DNA from: Candidatus Poribacteria bacterium
GTDB lineage: Bacteria; Poribacteria; WGA-4E; WGA-3G
Reading direction: 5' to 3'
NCBI GenBank assembly: GCA_012270865.1
Contig: JAAXHL010000003.1
Span: 304 to 64,303 of the forward strand
DNA: 64,000 nucleotides
The translations under genes were made by a program, and so were the position numbers. How positions within the stretch are numbered: the stretch's first letter is position 1; each line of letters begins with the position of its first letter. The notes beneath the pieces were generated by a model that was not told where the DNA came from, ran no database searches, and worked only from the letters and a program-made list of their open reading frames with translations. Positions 1-8,550 of this stretch are shown one piece after another.

Positions 1-516
1 CGGTTTTAAACCTAAATTCGGCAGTGAAACCGTCGTATCAACATCCGCACCGTTAAACGGTCCCATCTTTTCCTGACCAGAATTGATATACCAGTACAAC
101 CCCTCACCGCTACCGAGCCCAAATTCGACATTATCGTCACTGTTACCCGATTTGTCGTAAAAGATGTTCCCATAGACGTGTCCATTGCCGAGTGCGACAT
201 CCGATATTTCAAAAGGATATATCCAAACCGCAACGGTCAGATGCTCCACATAGAGTTCGCTCTGTCCACCCGGATCCATGATTAGAGCAGGCCCGCCAGA
301 GAATTCTATCGCACCGCCGACTTTACCATCAGCAACAAACTCCGCACTATCATGGAGTACCGCCTCAAAACCCTTCGGACCGACATCCCTCGCCACATCA
401 CCTTTACCTTCATTGAACGGCAAGTAAAAATGCATACCATCCGTCACTTGTGCCGTCCCACTGAGCGTCGCAACACAAAAAGCAAAAACCGTAAAAACCA
501 AGAAAAGCCTTTTCAT
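1..516 (-). CDS. Secreted LamG-like domain protein, N-terminal part (runs off window)
   Basis: This open reading frame starts at 516 and runs off the left edge in frame, giving 172 codons. The ATG follows a GGAG Shine-Dalgarno sequence. The first ~22 residues form a signal peptide (MKRLFLVFTVFAFCVATLSG). The mature part reads like the start of a LamG/concanavalin-type jelly roll: HFYLPFNEGKGDVARDVG near residue 28, then GGAIEFSG, then LTVAVWIYPFE near 95. This beta-strand pattern is typical of secreted glycan-binding or surface proteins. The C-terminal domains are not visible, so an attached enzyme or anchor cannot be excluded. The protein is probably exported. Substrate is unknown. Confidence 0.75.
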   Translation of the reverse strand, partial: MKRLFLVFTVFAFCVATLSGTAQVTDGMHFYLPFNEGKGDVARDVGPKGFEAVLHDSAEFVADGKVGGAIEFSGGPALIMDPGGQSELYVEHLTVAVWIYPFEISDVALGNGHVYGNIFYDKSGNSDDNVEFGLGSGEGLYWYINSGQEKMGPFNGADVDTTVSLPNLGLKP

Positions 517-635
517 CTTTTACTCCTTTTTATCATGTTTCAGCGATTAAAAATGCGCAAAAGTGCCGTAATCAGCGTCCCCATTTTAATACACGCATAG
601 ATTCCCGTCAAGAAAAACCCACATACCCACAGGAC

Positions 636-771
636 TATTTAGTTCTCGGTTTTTTCGTCCAATTTTGAACACCCAGGGCCGGTAGGTGCGGTTTGGAACC
701 GCACCGGGACTGAAAAGAAAATTCAGAAATTTAGAAAATCTGATGATTTGTTTAAAACTAAATCACCCTGA
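636..771. repeat. Dispersed ~135-bp intergenic repeat, copy 1
   Basis: This block (from a TTTAGTTCTCGG-like start to an AAATCACCCTG-like end) recurs almost unchanged at 45953-46114. The central part is the hairpin GGTGCGGTTTGGAACCGCACC. In the second copy the right arm of that hairpin carries an extra ~30-bp insertion. No coding potential is apparent. Confidence 0.8.
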
Positions 772-867
772 CATACCCAGCAGAGGTATTGAGTTTTAAA
801 TTTCACTCTATCTGTGCGAACATACTTCCCCAATAGAAACCAGCTACGCTCGCGATATTAACAAAAA

Positions 868-1035
868 CGTGAGTTTGATAAATACTTGAGGCAGACACAT
901 TTGCTCTTAAAGTCCCCCTGATAAGGGGGATTTAGGGGGTTGTATTCCTAAAAATCGCAGCTTTTTCAGGGAATATATTGTTTTTTGCTCAATTTGCGTC
1001 CACCTCGGAAACCCCTAATATTTTTCAAACTGGCG
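868..1035. mobile_element. MITE-like element, family A copy 1
   Basis: This 168-bp element has ends CGTGAGTTTGATAAAT and ATTTTTCAAACTGGCG, which form imperfect terminal inverted repeats matching at 13 of 16 positions. It is flanked by a 10-bp direct repeat TTAACAAAAA (858-867 and 1036-1045), as expected for a target-site duplication. Related copies lie at 19126-19294 and 51662-51854. There is no transposase gene, so it would be non-autonomous. Confidence 0.75.
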
Positions 1036-1093
1036 TTAACAAAAACCGTTTAAATCTGTAACCGATCCTCAGACCTAACGTTTATATTCTCAC

Positions 1094-1133
1094 ACATGTA
1101 GACATGTAGACATATAAACATGTGAACATGTAA
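1094..1133. promoter_or_regulatory. Five tandem 8-bp iterons upstream of the RHH gene
   Basis: Five contiguous octamers are visible: ACATGTAG, ACATGTAG, ACATATAA, ACATGTGA, ACATGTAA. They end 39 bp before the ribbon-helix-helix gene start. RHH proteins of plasmid partition and copy-control families bind short tandem repeats of 7-8 bp. The array is therefore a likely operator or centromere-like site for the adjacent protein. The DNA pattern is seen; the binding is inferred. Confidence 0.7.
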
Positions 1134-1172
1134 ACAGGGACGGAAGCGTAAGTGAAAATTGAGGTGATTAAC

Positions 1173-1370
1173 ATGGAAACAACTCCCAAACCGACCGCGA
1201 TGGTGCCGCCATCTCGTCAAGGGAAAAAAATGATTTCGGGACATTTCGATAAGGATGTGCATCGGCAGTTGAAAGTACTCGCCTTGGAGAAGGAAACGAG
1301 TATCCAAAACCTGTTGAGCCAAGCGTTGAACGCGCTCTTCGAGCGGAACAACATGCCGCCGATAGCGTAA
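1173..1370 (+). CDS. Ribbon-helix-helix DNA-binding protein (CopG/ParG-like)
   Basis: This 65-residue protein has a charged, flexible N-terminus followed by a typical RHH core: a short beta strand (KKMISGHFDKD, residues ~20-30), helix 1 (VHRQLKVLALEKET), and helix 2 (SIQNLLSQALNALFERNN). Such proteins dimerise and insert the strand into the major groove at tandem short repeats, and five 8-bp iterons lie just upstream. The ATG at 1173 is chosen because GAGGTG lies 6 nt before it. A GTG at 1152 would add seven residues. The product probably autoregulates the operon with the following small gene. With the parA gene facing it 0.4 kb away, it could serve as the centromere-binding partner of a partition-type system, though antitoxin function is also possible. 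Confidence 0.75.
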   Translation: METTPKPTAMVPPSRQGKKMISGHFDKDVHRQLKVLALEKETSIQNLLSQALNALFERNNMPPIA

Positions 1371-1387
1371 ACCTATTCCGGGAGGTT

Positions 1388-1588
1388 ATGATGATTTCAA
1401 ACGCGGATTGGAGAATCTTAGAAAAAACGAATCGGATGCTCGCGCTGAACCGGGAAGCACTCAGACGCGCACGCGCAACCGAAGATAAACATACCATCAA
1501 GATGGCTGAAATGAGGTATTTCCAAGCATTACAAAGCGTTATTGCCTCAACCCAAAACGCGGTCGCACAGTTTACAATCTCAAAGTAA
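1388..1588 (+). CDS. Small hypothetical protein downstream of RHH gene
   Basis: This 66-residue, largely helical, charged protein starts with MMISNADWRILEKTNRM. It follows the RHH gene by 17 bp and has a strong GGGAGG ribosome-binding site. Either of two consecutive ATGs (1388 or 1391) could be used; the second is better spaced. I recognise no family. Its central RRARATEDKHTIKMAEMRY stretch suggests an amphipathic helix. Likely co-transcribed with the RHH gene; a hairpin follows at 1631-1665. A toxin or accessory partition role is possible but not shown by the sequence. Confidence 0.55.
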   Translation: MMISNADWRILEKTNRMLALNREALRRARATEDKHTIKMAEMRYFQALQSVIASTQNAVAQFTISK

Positions 1589-1630
1589 CGTGGTTAGGCT
1601 CCGGACTTTTCTCTCTGCTTTCAGTCGCGA

Positions 1631-1665
1631 TAAGAGGAACAACATCTATATTGCTGTTCCTCTTA
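1631..1665. terminator. Hairpin terminator between convergent operons
   Basis: A perfect 11-bp stem TAAGAGGAACA / TGTTCCTCTTA encloses a 13-nt loop. It is followed on the + strand by a short T-rich stretch. It lies between the + strand RHH operon (ends 1588) and the - strand parA stop (1754), so it probably terminates the RHH operon. Confidence 0.6.
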
Positions 1666-1753
1666 CACTTTTAATGTTTACGGTATCTCTGATAGAAAAC
1701 GGAACACGATGTAGGATAGGGATGTGCGCACTGGGTACGGACGTTTGCTTCTT

Positions 1754-2746
1754 CTAAATTTCTATTCTGCTCACTATTTTTTCTGCCAAAATTTTGAAGT
1801 CCCAACGAGCAGCGTCAACTGCTGCGGCGTGGCTACCGAAGGCTCCATCTGCTGTAGTAAGATGAAAGATCGGTTTACGATTCTCTTGTGCCATCGGTAC
1901 TAAACTTCGGTAGTGTTTGACAGTCGCAAGTGCGTTTTCAGGGTCCTCTTCTGGAGTGGCAGCGTAGGGACCTGATTTGTTTTCTAGCAAGTTTCGGGCA
2001 TATTCTTCAGGCATCCGGTTAACCCATTTATCATACGCCTTGACCGGACGTCCTAAACGAACGCTATGCTGCTGAACCACATAACCAATTGGTTTAATCA
2101 ATCCATCAGGTATAGGTAACTCGGAGACAGGGTTGCGGCTGCATCTGTCCTTCCAACCCTTTCGCCAGCGATGTAGTGTTGGACCTAGATTTCGCAGACC
2201 TTGAAGCGAGAAAAGGTCTGCTCCAAGTGGAACAATAACGTAATCAGTGGCAACTAATACCGCTCTGTTCAAGGCACCTAAGTTAGGCCCCACGTCTACT
2301 AGGACAATGTCGGATTGTTGATCTTTCGCTGCTTTTTGCAAGATTCGCCACAGTGCCGAAATCACGCGAAAGGCACGAGGGAGACCGTCCATGCACTGTG
2401 GCCATTGGGTTGAGAGTTCATCTTCAGTCGAAGATAATGTGAGATCTCCTACAATGAGGTTCAGTTTCGGTGTTACATGTTCTAAGTGAGCTGTTTCAAT
2501 ATCTCCAGTTCCATCTAAGAGTGGTTGAAGGGCACTATAGATAGTTTTTCTTTCCCCATTAGTAGGCCATAGGACTTCTAGGCGTTCTTCATTGATAAAC
2601 ATACTCGTCAGGTTAGCCTGTGGATCAAGGTCACAGGCTAACACTTGATAACCGAGGTCGGACAGCATCCATGTTAGATGATAAACAAGCGAGGTCTTTC
2701 CGACTCCGCCTTTATTATTAAAAAAGGTTAGAACTGGAACAGACAT
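1754..2746 (-). CDS. ParA/Soj-family ATPase
   Basis: This 330-residue protein is a deviant-Walker ATPase. The P-loop FFNNKGGVGKTSL is near residues 8-20 with the signature lysine. A second motif, LACDLDPQANLTSMF, is near 37-50, and DIVLVDVGPNLG near 146-157 is the Walker B-like segment. ParA proteins dimerise on ATP, bind DNA non-specifically and position cargo such as plasmids, chromosomal origins or protein complexes. The start lies 2 nt after the stop of the upstream AlbA_2 gene, so the two are almost certainly translationally coupled. The C-terminal ~110 residues are longer than in minimal ParA. No classical parB lies beside it; the RHH protein across the terminator is a candidate partner. 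Confidence 0.85.
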   Translation of the reverse strand: MSVPVLTFFNNKGGVGKTSLVYHLTWMLSDLGYQVLACDLDPQANLTSMFINEERLEVLWPTNGERKTIYSALQPLLDGTGDIETAHLEHVTPKLNLIVGDLTLSSTEDELSTQWPQCMDGLPRAFRVISALWRILQKAAKDQQSDIVLVDVGPNLGALNRAVLVATDYVIVPLGADLFSLQGLRNLGPTLHRWRKGWKDRCSRNPVSELPIPDGLIKPIGYVVQQHSVRLGRPVKAYDKWVNRMPEEYARNLLENKSGPYAATPEEDPENALATVKHYRSLVPMAQENRKPIFHLTTADGAFGSHAAAVDAARWDFKILAEKIVSRIEI

Positions 2747-2748
2747 TG

Positions 2749-3972
2749 TTACGTAGTCTCCGGTTTATGTGCTGACTTTATTATCGCTTGCACATAATTA
2801 TCAAAGATTTCAAATTCTGGTTCAGGATGACCAGATTCGCGTAGTAGTCTCCTTGCTATAATTATACCAACCCCAAAACGCTGTACATAACCAAGAATTC
2901 TCATCGCTTCCGCCAGATTTGGATTGCGATAATCAGTAAACCTCGGATCCCCGAAATTCCCAGCGGTAACTGTTCCATAAGCACCACCAGGGCTTAAAAC
3001 TTCAATTCGATCATTATACCAATAGACTCGAACCGGAGCGTTTGTCGCTTCGTAAGTTCTATGCATAATTGCATTTCCAGTAATTTGTTGTACCGCTTCT
3101 ATCGGATAAAGAGCAGTCCGCTTTTCGATAGGTCCGGACGTGATATCAACTGCAATACGATTATGCGCCCTTAGTTTATCATCTAAGCGGCGGATCTGGT
3201 CTGGAATCGCCCCGCGTATGGCTTCATTGTCAAGAATTTCATCCGTTAGTTCGCTTCCACCAATTTTGAGAAATTGCACATAAGCCCCCGGTAGGAAATC
3301 CTGTGGGTTTTTGCCAAGCACAAGGATCCCCATAACAGTTGCAAACGGTTCATCAACTGAGGCAATCATTTTCGTCGCTGCCAAACGTTCTTTAAGCGTG
3401 CGCTCATTAACTGCCAATATGTCGGGATCAACAGCTTGTGCCAAATATTCGTGTTCAAAGTGAACTAAATTAAGATCGGATAAATCTGATGTCGGAATCG
3501 GTTGAAGGTCAAAAGGGATATCTTTATACCGACGCTTTTCGTTAAGAATCCGTTCATCTTGTGCGTTGGCGATGTCTCGACGCGGTCCAGTACGGATATG
3601 GATGGCCCCCTTGAATCGCACCGGCGGTGAATTGGAGGGTTCCACTTTAACCACAGCAACTTCTTTCCCTTCCAGTACACGCTTCTCTACTGTCAGCGTT
3701 GGTGGAGGCACAATATTTCCATCTGTTTTCATATCAGCCAACTGCAGGAGTAATTGATCTGTAACTGATAAACCCACAATAGTTCTGTTTTTTCTCACCC
3801 CGACGAAAACGAAACCGGGCTTTTCGTAGTTAGGCAAATCATTAGCAAAAGCACAGATAGCTTCTCTGATATCTTTTGGAGCATCGCCAGACAAAGATTC
3901 CTTAAACTCAACGCAATCAGCTTCATTGAACTCAATAACTTCTAGCAACCCTGCATCTGTGAAATACTGCAT
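2749..3972 (-). CDS. Schlafen AlbA_2-domain ATP-binding transcriptional regulator-like protein
   Basis: This 407-residue protein begins with an AlbA_2 domain (residues ~13-150). The diagnostic segment NEADCVEFKESLSG is followed by APKDIREAICAFANDLPN and GFVFVGVRKN. A C-terminal GHKL/HATPase_c_4-like half includes ITGNAIMHRTYEA near 300 and DRIEVLSPGG near 327, then RNPNLAEAMRILGYVQRFGVGI. This architecture occurs in proteins annotated as RecG-like or divergent AAA-4 regulators, some in defence islands. The ATG follows GAGAGATC. The gene is first in a two-gene operon with parA, driven by the promoter at 4046-4074. Function is not certain; the sequence supports nucleic-acid binding plus ATP binding. 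Confidence 0.8.
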   Translation of the reverse strand: MQYFTDAGLLEVIEFNEADCVEFKESLSGDAPKDIREAICAFANDLPNYEKPGFVFVGVRKNRTIVGLSVTDQLLLQLADMKTDGNIVPPPTLTVEKRVLEGKEVAVVKVEPSNSPPVRFKGAIHIRTGPRRDIANAQDERILNEKRRYKDIPFDLQPIPTSDLSDLNLVHFEHEYLAQAVDPDILAVNERTLKERLAATKMIASVDEPFATVMGILVLGKNPQDFLPGAYVQFLKIGGSELTDEILDNEAIRGAIPDQIRRLDDKLRAHNRIAVDITSGPIEKRTALYPIEAVQQITGNAIMHRTYEATNAPVRVYWYNDRIEVLSPGGAYGTVTAGNFGDPRFTDYRNPNLAEAMRILGYVQRFGVGIIIARRLLRESGHPEPEFEIFDNYVQAIIKSAHKPETT

Positions 3973-4045
3973 TTTGATCTCTCGTTAATTTACTGTGTGC
4001 CTCGTTTGTAACTTATTCCCAATAACTGACTACTGTGGATAATTA

Positions 4046-4074
4046 AGTATACGGGACACAGACGAATATTTCAA
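4046..4074 (-). promoter_or_regulatory. Sigma70-type promoter of the AlbA_2-parA operon
   Basis: Reading the minus strand gives TTGAAA (4069-4074), a 17-bp spacer and TATACT (4046-4051), about 75 bp upstream of the AlbA_2 start. Spacing and both hexamers are close to consensus. Confidence 0.6.
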
Positions 4075-4098
4075 GGCTAATTTTTATGCACCGAGAAA

Positions 4099-5802
4099 TC
4101 AATACAACACATGCACCCGATTCTTTCCGCGCACCGTCTCATCTGGCAACATCATCGGCACCTCAACAACAACGATAAACGCACCGTCCGCACTAATGGC
4201 GAGCGTATCATACGGCAACTGACCCTCTGTGCGATACGTATACAAGTATTTCGATAAACCGCCACCCGCCGCTGCCAAATCGAACACCGACACACCGTGA
4301 AGACTCTCGTTCGGATCCTGCGTCCGCTTAGAAACAGACAACGCAGCGTAGCGATCCTCAGCGTCAATCCGTAAACCCTGTGGCATATTCTCAAGCTGCC
4401 ACTGCCAGACTTTCCCACCCGACCACGAATAGGCGAACAGCGTCATCCCATTCGGATGCGCTGCAGAGGGACGCTGCGCACCCTTACGGAGATGATACGG
4501 AATATACGTATCACCTGTAACAAAGAGAGCCACAGCATCCGTCGCACCGATCGTCCCAGAAGTCGCCACTATCGGGATACCACTCACCTCCAGAGGTGTC
4601 GTCAGATTCTCCTGCCATACCGCTTCCGGACTATCAACGGCAAAGATAAACGCGCGACCGTCATCCGTCGTTACATTGATAAATCGACCATCCGGAGACA
4701 TACTAACACCTCGCCAAAACGTAACCTGTGAAAAATAGGGTGTCAACGGTTCAATGTCGGTCTGCCACCTTTCCACGCCATCTTCCACACTCAACACGGA
4801 AAGCCTCCCATTACCAGCACCGCTTTCATCAGCAGTATCCGCTTGTAAATTGTGCCCCGCATCCGTGATAAGCGCGACCGTTTTCCCATCAGCACCTACG
4901 TCAAACCAACGTACGATCCTTGAGACCGCGCCATCCCGAGGCCATTTCCAGATAACATCTCCGGTCTTGCCATCAAACCGATAGAGTTGCGATCTCTTCA
5001 GTGGTGTCCCGTTCTCTGTCCACGAATGCACACTTGCAACGATAAGATCACCATTAGCGAGTGTGTGCATACGCGATGGACCCGGATAACTAACCCACGC
5101 GTAGACACTGCCCGGATCGCTTGGTGTAGAGGTTTCGATGTCATCGGCAGTCCGATATTTCCAACGAAGCGTCGGTTTCTCGGTTGCAAGATCGTAGCAG
5201 TAGATAAACCCGTCAGCCGCCTGCTCTCCAACATAGAGCACCGTGCCGTCCCGATTAAACGCCATCCGCCTTACGTAGCCTTCTGAAATCCGAGTTTTCC
5301 AAAGCACTTCACCCGTGATGGGTTGAAGAACAGCCAGATGCCCGCTGTCCGTCGCAACCGCTAACCGCTCAGTCTGGGGTCCGTTGCCGTGTCCTAAAGC
5401 AATCGCAGTCGGTTTCGCAGGTTGTCGGAGATTCTCCATAAGCGACAAAAGTCCGTCCAATTCAACCGTACGGATGAGATACGATACCGGCTTGAGCGGC
5501 GCAGTCGCCGTTACCGTACTATCGTTCAAACGAAACTGATAATTTTGGTTCGGCTGCCATCTGAACCGCAACAATGCGCGATTGGCATCAAGCCGTTGAA
5601 TCGTCAAGCCTTCGGCTAACTCGTGTGCCGTACCATCAGACACAGCCGCAACACCAATCTCTTTCTCCGAAAGACCGTCTCTGTGTTCGGTTTCAACAAC
5701 CACACCTGTCCGAACCCAAGTGACACGCACATCGGCTGTCGCAATACCGATACACAACATTAAAAATAGACAGAAAAGATGAAAAATTTGAATTCGCTTC
5801 AT
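4099..5802 (-). CDS. Secreted PQQ-type beta-propeller protein
   Basis: This 567-residue protein has a cleavable signal peptide (MKRIQIFHLFCLFLMLCIGI, cut near ATA-DV). After an N-terminal beta-rich region (~25-115) it has repeating propeller blades with W-docking motifs: HLAVLQPITGEVLWKTRISEG near 175, YRFDGKTGDVIWKWPRDG near 275, LSVLSVEDGVERWQTDIEPL near 335, and a last blade near 440-470 (YSWSGGKVWQWQLE). PQQ-like repeat proteins can be quinoprotein enzymes or scaffolds. I see no cofactor-binding residue pair that would call for an enzyme, so a structural or sensory periplasmic role is as likely. The start has AAGGAAAC five bases upstream. Confidence 0.75.
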   Translation of the reverse strand: MKRIQIFHLFCLFLMLCIGIATADVRVTWVRTGVVVETEHRDGLSEKEIGVAAVSDGTAHELAEGLTIQRLDANRALLRFRWQPNQNYQFRLNDSTVTATAPLKPVSYLIRTVELDGLLSLMENLRQPAKPTAIALGHGNGPQTERLAVATDSGHLAVLQPITGEVLWKTRISEGYVRRMAFNRDGTVLYVGEQAADGFIYCYDLATEKPTLRWKYRTADDIETSTPSDPGSVYAWVSYPGPSRMHTLANGDLIVASVHSWTENGTPLKRSQLYRFDGKTGDVIWKWPRDGAVSRIVRWFDVGADGKTVALITDAGHNLQADTADESGAGNGRLSVLSVEDGVERWQTDIEPLTPYFSQVTFWRGVSMSPDGRFINVTTDDGRAFIFAVDSPEAVWQENLTTPLEVSGIPIVATSGTIGATDAVALFVTGDTYIPYHLRKGAQRPSAAHPNGMTLFAYSWSGGKVWQWQLENMPQGLRIDAEDRYAALSVSKRTQDPNESLHGVSVFDLAAAGGGLSKYLYTYRTEGQLPYDTLAISADGAFIVVVEVPMMLPDETVRGKNRVHVLY

Positions 5803-5883
5803 GTTATGTTTCCTTAATACACTATAGGCAGGGTTACATGGAATTTAAGAATTTAAGTCGGTAATACATTAGTAGCCTCTTTC

Positions 5884-5974
5884 GGTAGGAGCGAGCTGCG
5901 CTCGCGATACACGAGCGCGTTCTAACAATGCTCGAAGCTGTCGGCTTTCGGTAGGAGCGAGCTGCGCTCGCGAT
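5884..5974. repeat. Two copies of a short palindromic repeat
   Basis: GGTAGGAGCGAGCTGCGCTC followed by GCGAT occurs at 5884-5908 and again at 5950-5974. The core GCGAGCTGCGCTCGC is self-complementary. A third copy lies at 28231-28254 and a decayed one near 842-856. The pair lies between two convergently spaced minus-strand genes and would form hairpins in a read-through transcript. Confidence 0.75.
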
Positions 5975-6010
5975 CCCAAACGATTACTGCTATACACAAT
6001 CGACGATAAC

Positions 6011-7993
6011 CTAATCCGCCACACGCCAGAGTCCCCTCCCCAACCTCGCGCCCAGAAGCACACCGATAAACGTGTAGGCGAACCCTTCTATTAAGATTCG
6101 GAGGATAATATACCAATCGGCGTAGAAAAGCCGATAGAACAGCATCGAGAGTTGAAAATCGACATAGACAGCCACTGCGTCGCAGACCCCCAACACAACC
6201 GCCCATGCCAATATGCGCCGTCCGCGCACAAACAGAAACCCCGTTTCCAATAATAGAACACTCGTCCCCGTATAGACAATCGCCATCGGTGTAAAGAGTC
6301 CGAACGTAACACCGCTAAGAAGCAGCCGTACTGCCGAAACGAGTAAAATCACACCGCTCCCGCTGCTCTGCCGTTTAGCAGTCGCAACGTCCGTGTTACG
6401 CCTATCCCGGTAGATGTACCTCGTCCGCGCGCCTGCTGTCCCTTCAGGATTCCCACTAATATAGATTAACAACGCCGTCAGCAAAGCATAGTAGAGGGTC
6501 TCATTTATCAAACCCGTTAGGAGTACGGAAATCGGACCGAGAACAGCACGGATCAAATTCAGAAACAGCGTTGACGGCACCATCACGCCAACAAAAACCG
6601 TCGTGCCGAATAACGCGATAACAATGATCTGTTTCGTTGTAAATCGCGCAAAAATTCCCTTGTGAAACCGCAAGACAACCGCAAAACCGATACTACTGCA
6701 TACAATCGCCAACAAACTGACAAGCAGCGCCTGCTGATTCGGAACGACTAAGTGTAACGGTCGTCTTTCGCGAAGGACGGTTGCATCGCTACCCCAGACC
6801 TTCACCGTAATGTCACGCTGATATGTTCCAGGGACCGCCTGTTCAGGCTTACCCTGCCTGATATACACCGGATGAAAATAGATCGGGAGCGGAATTTCTG
6901 TAACGACACCCGCCGGCAGACTCGCAAACGCAACACTCTGATTTATACCGCCGTTCGCTCTCTCTGGAGGTGCCAGAAACGGAACCGTCTCACCGTTATT
7001 TATATCTACATTACCCGACGATACAACCACATGAATCGTCGCCGCACCATCATTGCGGAGACGCACTGTCTGGTAGGTTGTCGGTTCAAAAGGGTTCGTC
7101 TGCGATGATCCGAACCCCCTAAAAAACGGACGAGCATAGGTGACGGTATCCGCTCGCTGCCTCGGATCCGCCGTGCCTGTAGCATCCGTAGGCATCACAA
7201 TCGACGCTATAGAGAGGCGTTCAGCAATCTCTGGAATCGTTGCCACCTGCAGCGCAACCGTCGCCTGCTGTTCCCATACCTGACCATCACCCGTCGTAAA
7301 ACGGACAGTGCCAGAAATTTCCTGTCCATCCGCCGCGTCTACCTCCGATGTCCTCAAAACCAACTCACGGTACCAGACCTCCGATGCCACCTTAAATACA
7401 CCCGTAGTAGAGAGACACCTTTCGGCACCGATCATCTCGCTTTTCCAACCTTCTGGTAGCCGGACGGCTGTCAGGGTTGTCGGAAGACAGAGTTGGAGGT
7501 CAAACGTCGTCGGCACATTCCCATTTCTAACAAGAACCGTAGCTGTCATCTCGCTCTCTTGCAAAACGAGTGCCTTCTGATTACCCGCAAATGCTCCTTC
7601 TATATCTGACTCCGTTGCGGTGCCGTAAGGAATCGCGATGTCCAAGCTGCCCTGTGTGTACGAACGCGGCGCGGTTAGCGTCTGGCTATCAACCCTACCC
7701 GTCAATAAAACCGCTTCAAACCTGTAGGTCTCGCCTTCACGCCATTCAAAGTAGAGCGGCTCTATCTGTCGCGGCGGTGTCGGGAAATCGAGCTGTGCAA
7801 CCCTCACGCCATCCGCGCTAAAAGCGTTCAGACGCTGTATCGGCGACGCTTCACCGAACCGCACCCGCGCACCCAACGAAAAGAACGTCACCTCCCACGA
7901 TAACGACTCTTCTCGCGGGGTTGTCGCACAACCGACAAAAAAAATAAGCAGTAACAAGCACCAAAACTGCTTTCCACCGTTCCAACCTTCCAC
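6011..7993 (-). CDS. Putative lipoprotein with C-terminal multi-pass membrane region
   Basis: This 660-residue protein starts at a GTG. The N-terminus has a hydrophobic signal ending in the lipobox FVGC at about residue 22, followed by ATTPREES, so it is probably lipidated. Residues ~30-410 are a soluble, beta-rich extracytoplasmic region. The C-terminal ~240 residues are strongly hydrophobic, with about five to seven candidate membrane helices starting near ALLVSLLAIVCSSIGFAVVL (~415). An acidic/basic linker (RTRYIYRDRRNTDVATAKRQ) lies near 520. I do not recognise the family. Combining a lipobox with a polytopic domain is uncommon; the signal could instead act as a first membrane helix. The gene directly precedes the PQQ-propeller gene on the same strand. 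Confidence 0.65.
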   Translation of the reverse strand: MEGWNGGKQFWCLLLLIFFVGCATTPREESLSWEVTFFSLGARVRFGEASPIQRLNAFSADGVRVAQLDFPTPPRQIEPLYFEWREGETYRFEAVLLTGRVDSQTLTAPRSYTQGSLDIAIPYGTATESDIEGAFAGNQKALVLQESEMTATVLVRNGNVPTTFDLQLCLPTTLTAVRLPEGWKSEMIGAERCLSTTGVFKVASEVWYRELVLRTSEVDAADGQEISGTVRFTTGDGQVWEQQATVALQVATIPEIAERLSIASIVMPTDATGTADPRQRADTVTYARPFFRGFGSSQTNPFEPTTYQTVRLRNDGAATIHVVVSSGNVDINNGETVPFLAPPERANGGINQSVAFASLPAGVVTEIPLPIYFHPVYIRQGKPEQAVPGTYQRDITVKVWGSDATVLRERRPLHLVVPNQQALLVSLLAIVCSSIGFAVVLRFHKGIFARFTTKQIIVIALFGTTVFVGVMVPSTLFLNLIRAVLGPISVLLTGLINETLYYALLTALLIYISGNPEGTAGARTRYIYRDRRNTDVATAKRQSSGSGVILLVSAVRLLLSGVTFGLFTPMAIVYTGTSVLLLETGFLFVRGRRILAWAVVLGVCDAVAVYVDFQLSMLFYRLFYADWYIILRILIEGFAYTFIGVLLGARLGRGLWRVAD

Positions 7994-8119
7994 CGTTCCA
8001 ACCTTCCTTTGTTTTCCAACCTTCCCATTTTCGATGCTTCCACCCTTCCACCCTTCCGCCCTTCCTTAAAAGTTGAAACCTGTTTCTCAATATTGTAGGA
8101 CTTACGCATACTGCTCTTT

Positions 8120-8254
8120 GTAGCACAAACTGTTAGTTTGTATCCCGTAGCATAAACCGTTAGTTTGTGTTCCGTAGCACAAACCGTTAGTTTGTGTCCC
8201 GTAGCATAAACCGTTAGTTTGTATCCCGTAGCACAAACTGTTAGTTTGTGTCCC
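8120..8254. repeat. Tandem hairpin array 1 (five 27-bp units)
   Basis: Five units of exactly 27 bp start with GTAGCAYAAACYGTTAGTTT. Each contains a small stem-loop in which AAAC pairs with GTTT across a TGTTA or CGTTA loop. The array starts inside a left end of the family B element (AGGACTTACGCA at ~8098). Alternating AC/AT and TG/TA variants in the two arms keep the pairing. Confidence 0.8.
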
Positions 8255-8260
8255 GTAGTT

Positions 8261-8496
8261 CGTAGGTTGGGTTGAACGGATACCACCAAAAACGTGAAAA
8301 ACAATAGAAAAACCAACCCATTCCATAGTGTTCCATCAAACAAAATCGAGTGAAACCCAACACTCTTGTCGCTACCGAGACACTGACGGTATGAAGTTGG
8401 GTTTCACTGCATTCTTGATTAGACACGACAACAGGCTGGATTTGAGAAGTATCTGGGAACTCATTAGTTTTCTGAGTGCCGTTCAACCCAACCTAC
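8261..8496. repeat. 236-bp element bounded by perfect 18-bp inverted repeats
   Basis: GTAGGTTGGGTTGAACGG near 8261 is repeated in inverse at its right end near 8478-8495. A second, nested inverted repeat (GTGAAACCCAAC / GTTGGGTTTCAC) lies inside, near 8351 and 8395. No ORF inside shows coding character. The structure fits a palindromic MITE or a compound hairpin repeat. Confidence 0.7.
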
Positions 8497-8550
8497 AGGA
8501 TTAAATTGACACAGATGGTATTGCTTAAAACCGCACCAACGATTCCTAAA

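Noticed and set aside
7975..8060. GGAAGGTTGGAACGGTGG-type direct repeats as an operator
   Set aside because: They are imperfect purine-rich repeats running into the signal-peptide region of the lipoprotein gene; low-complexity slippage explains them as well as a binding site.
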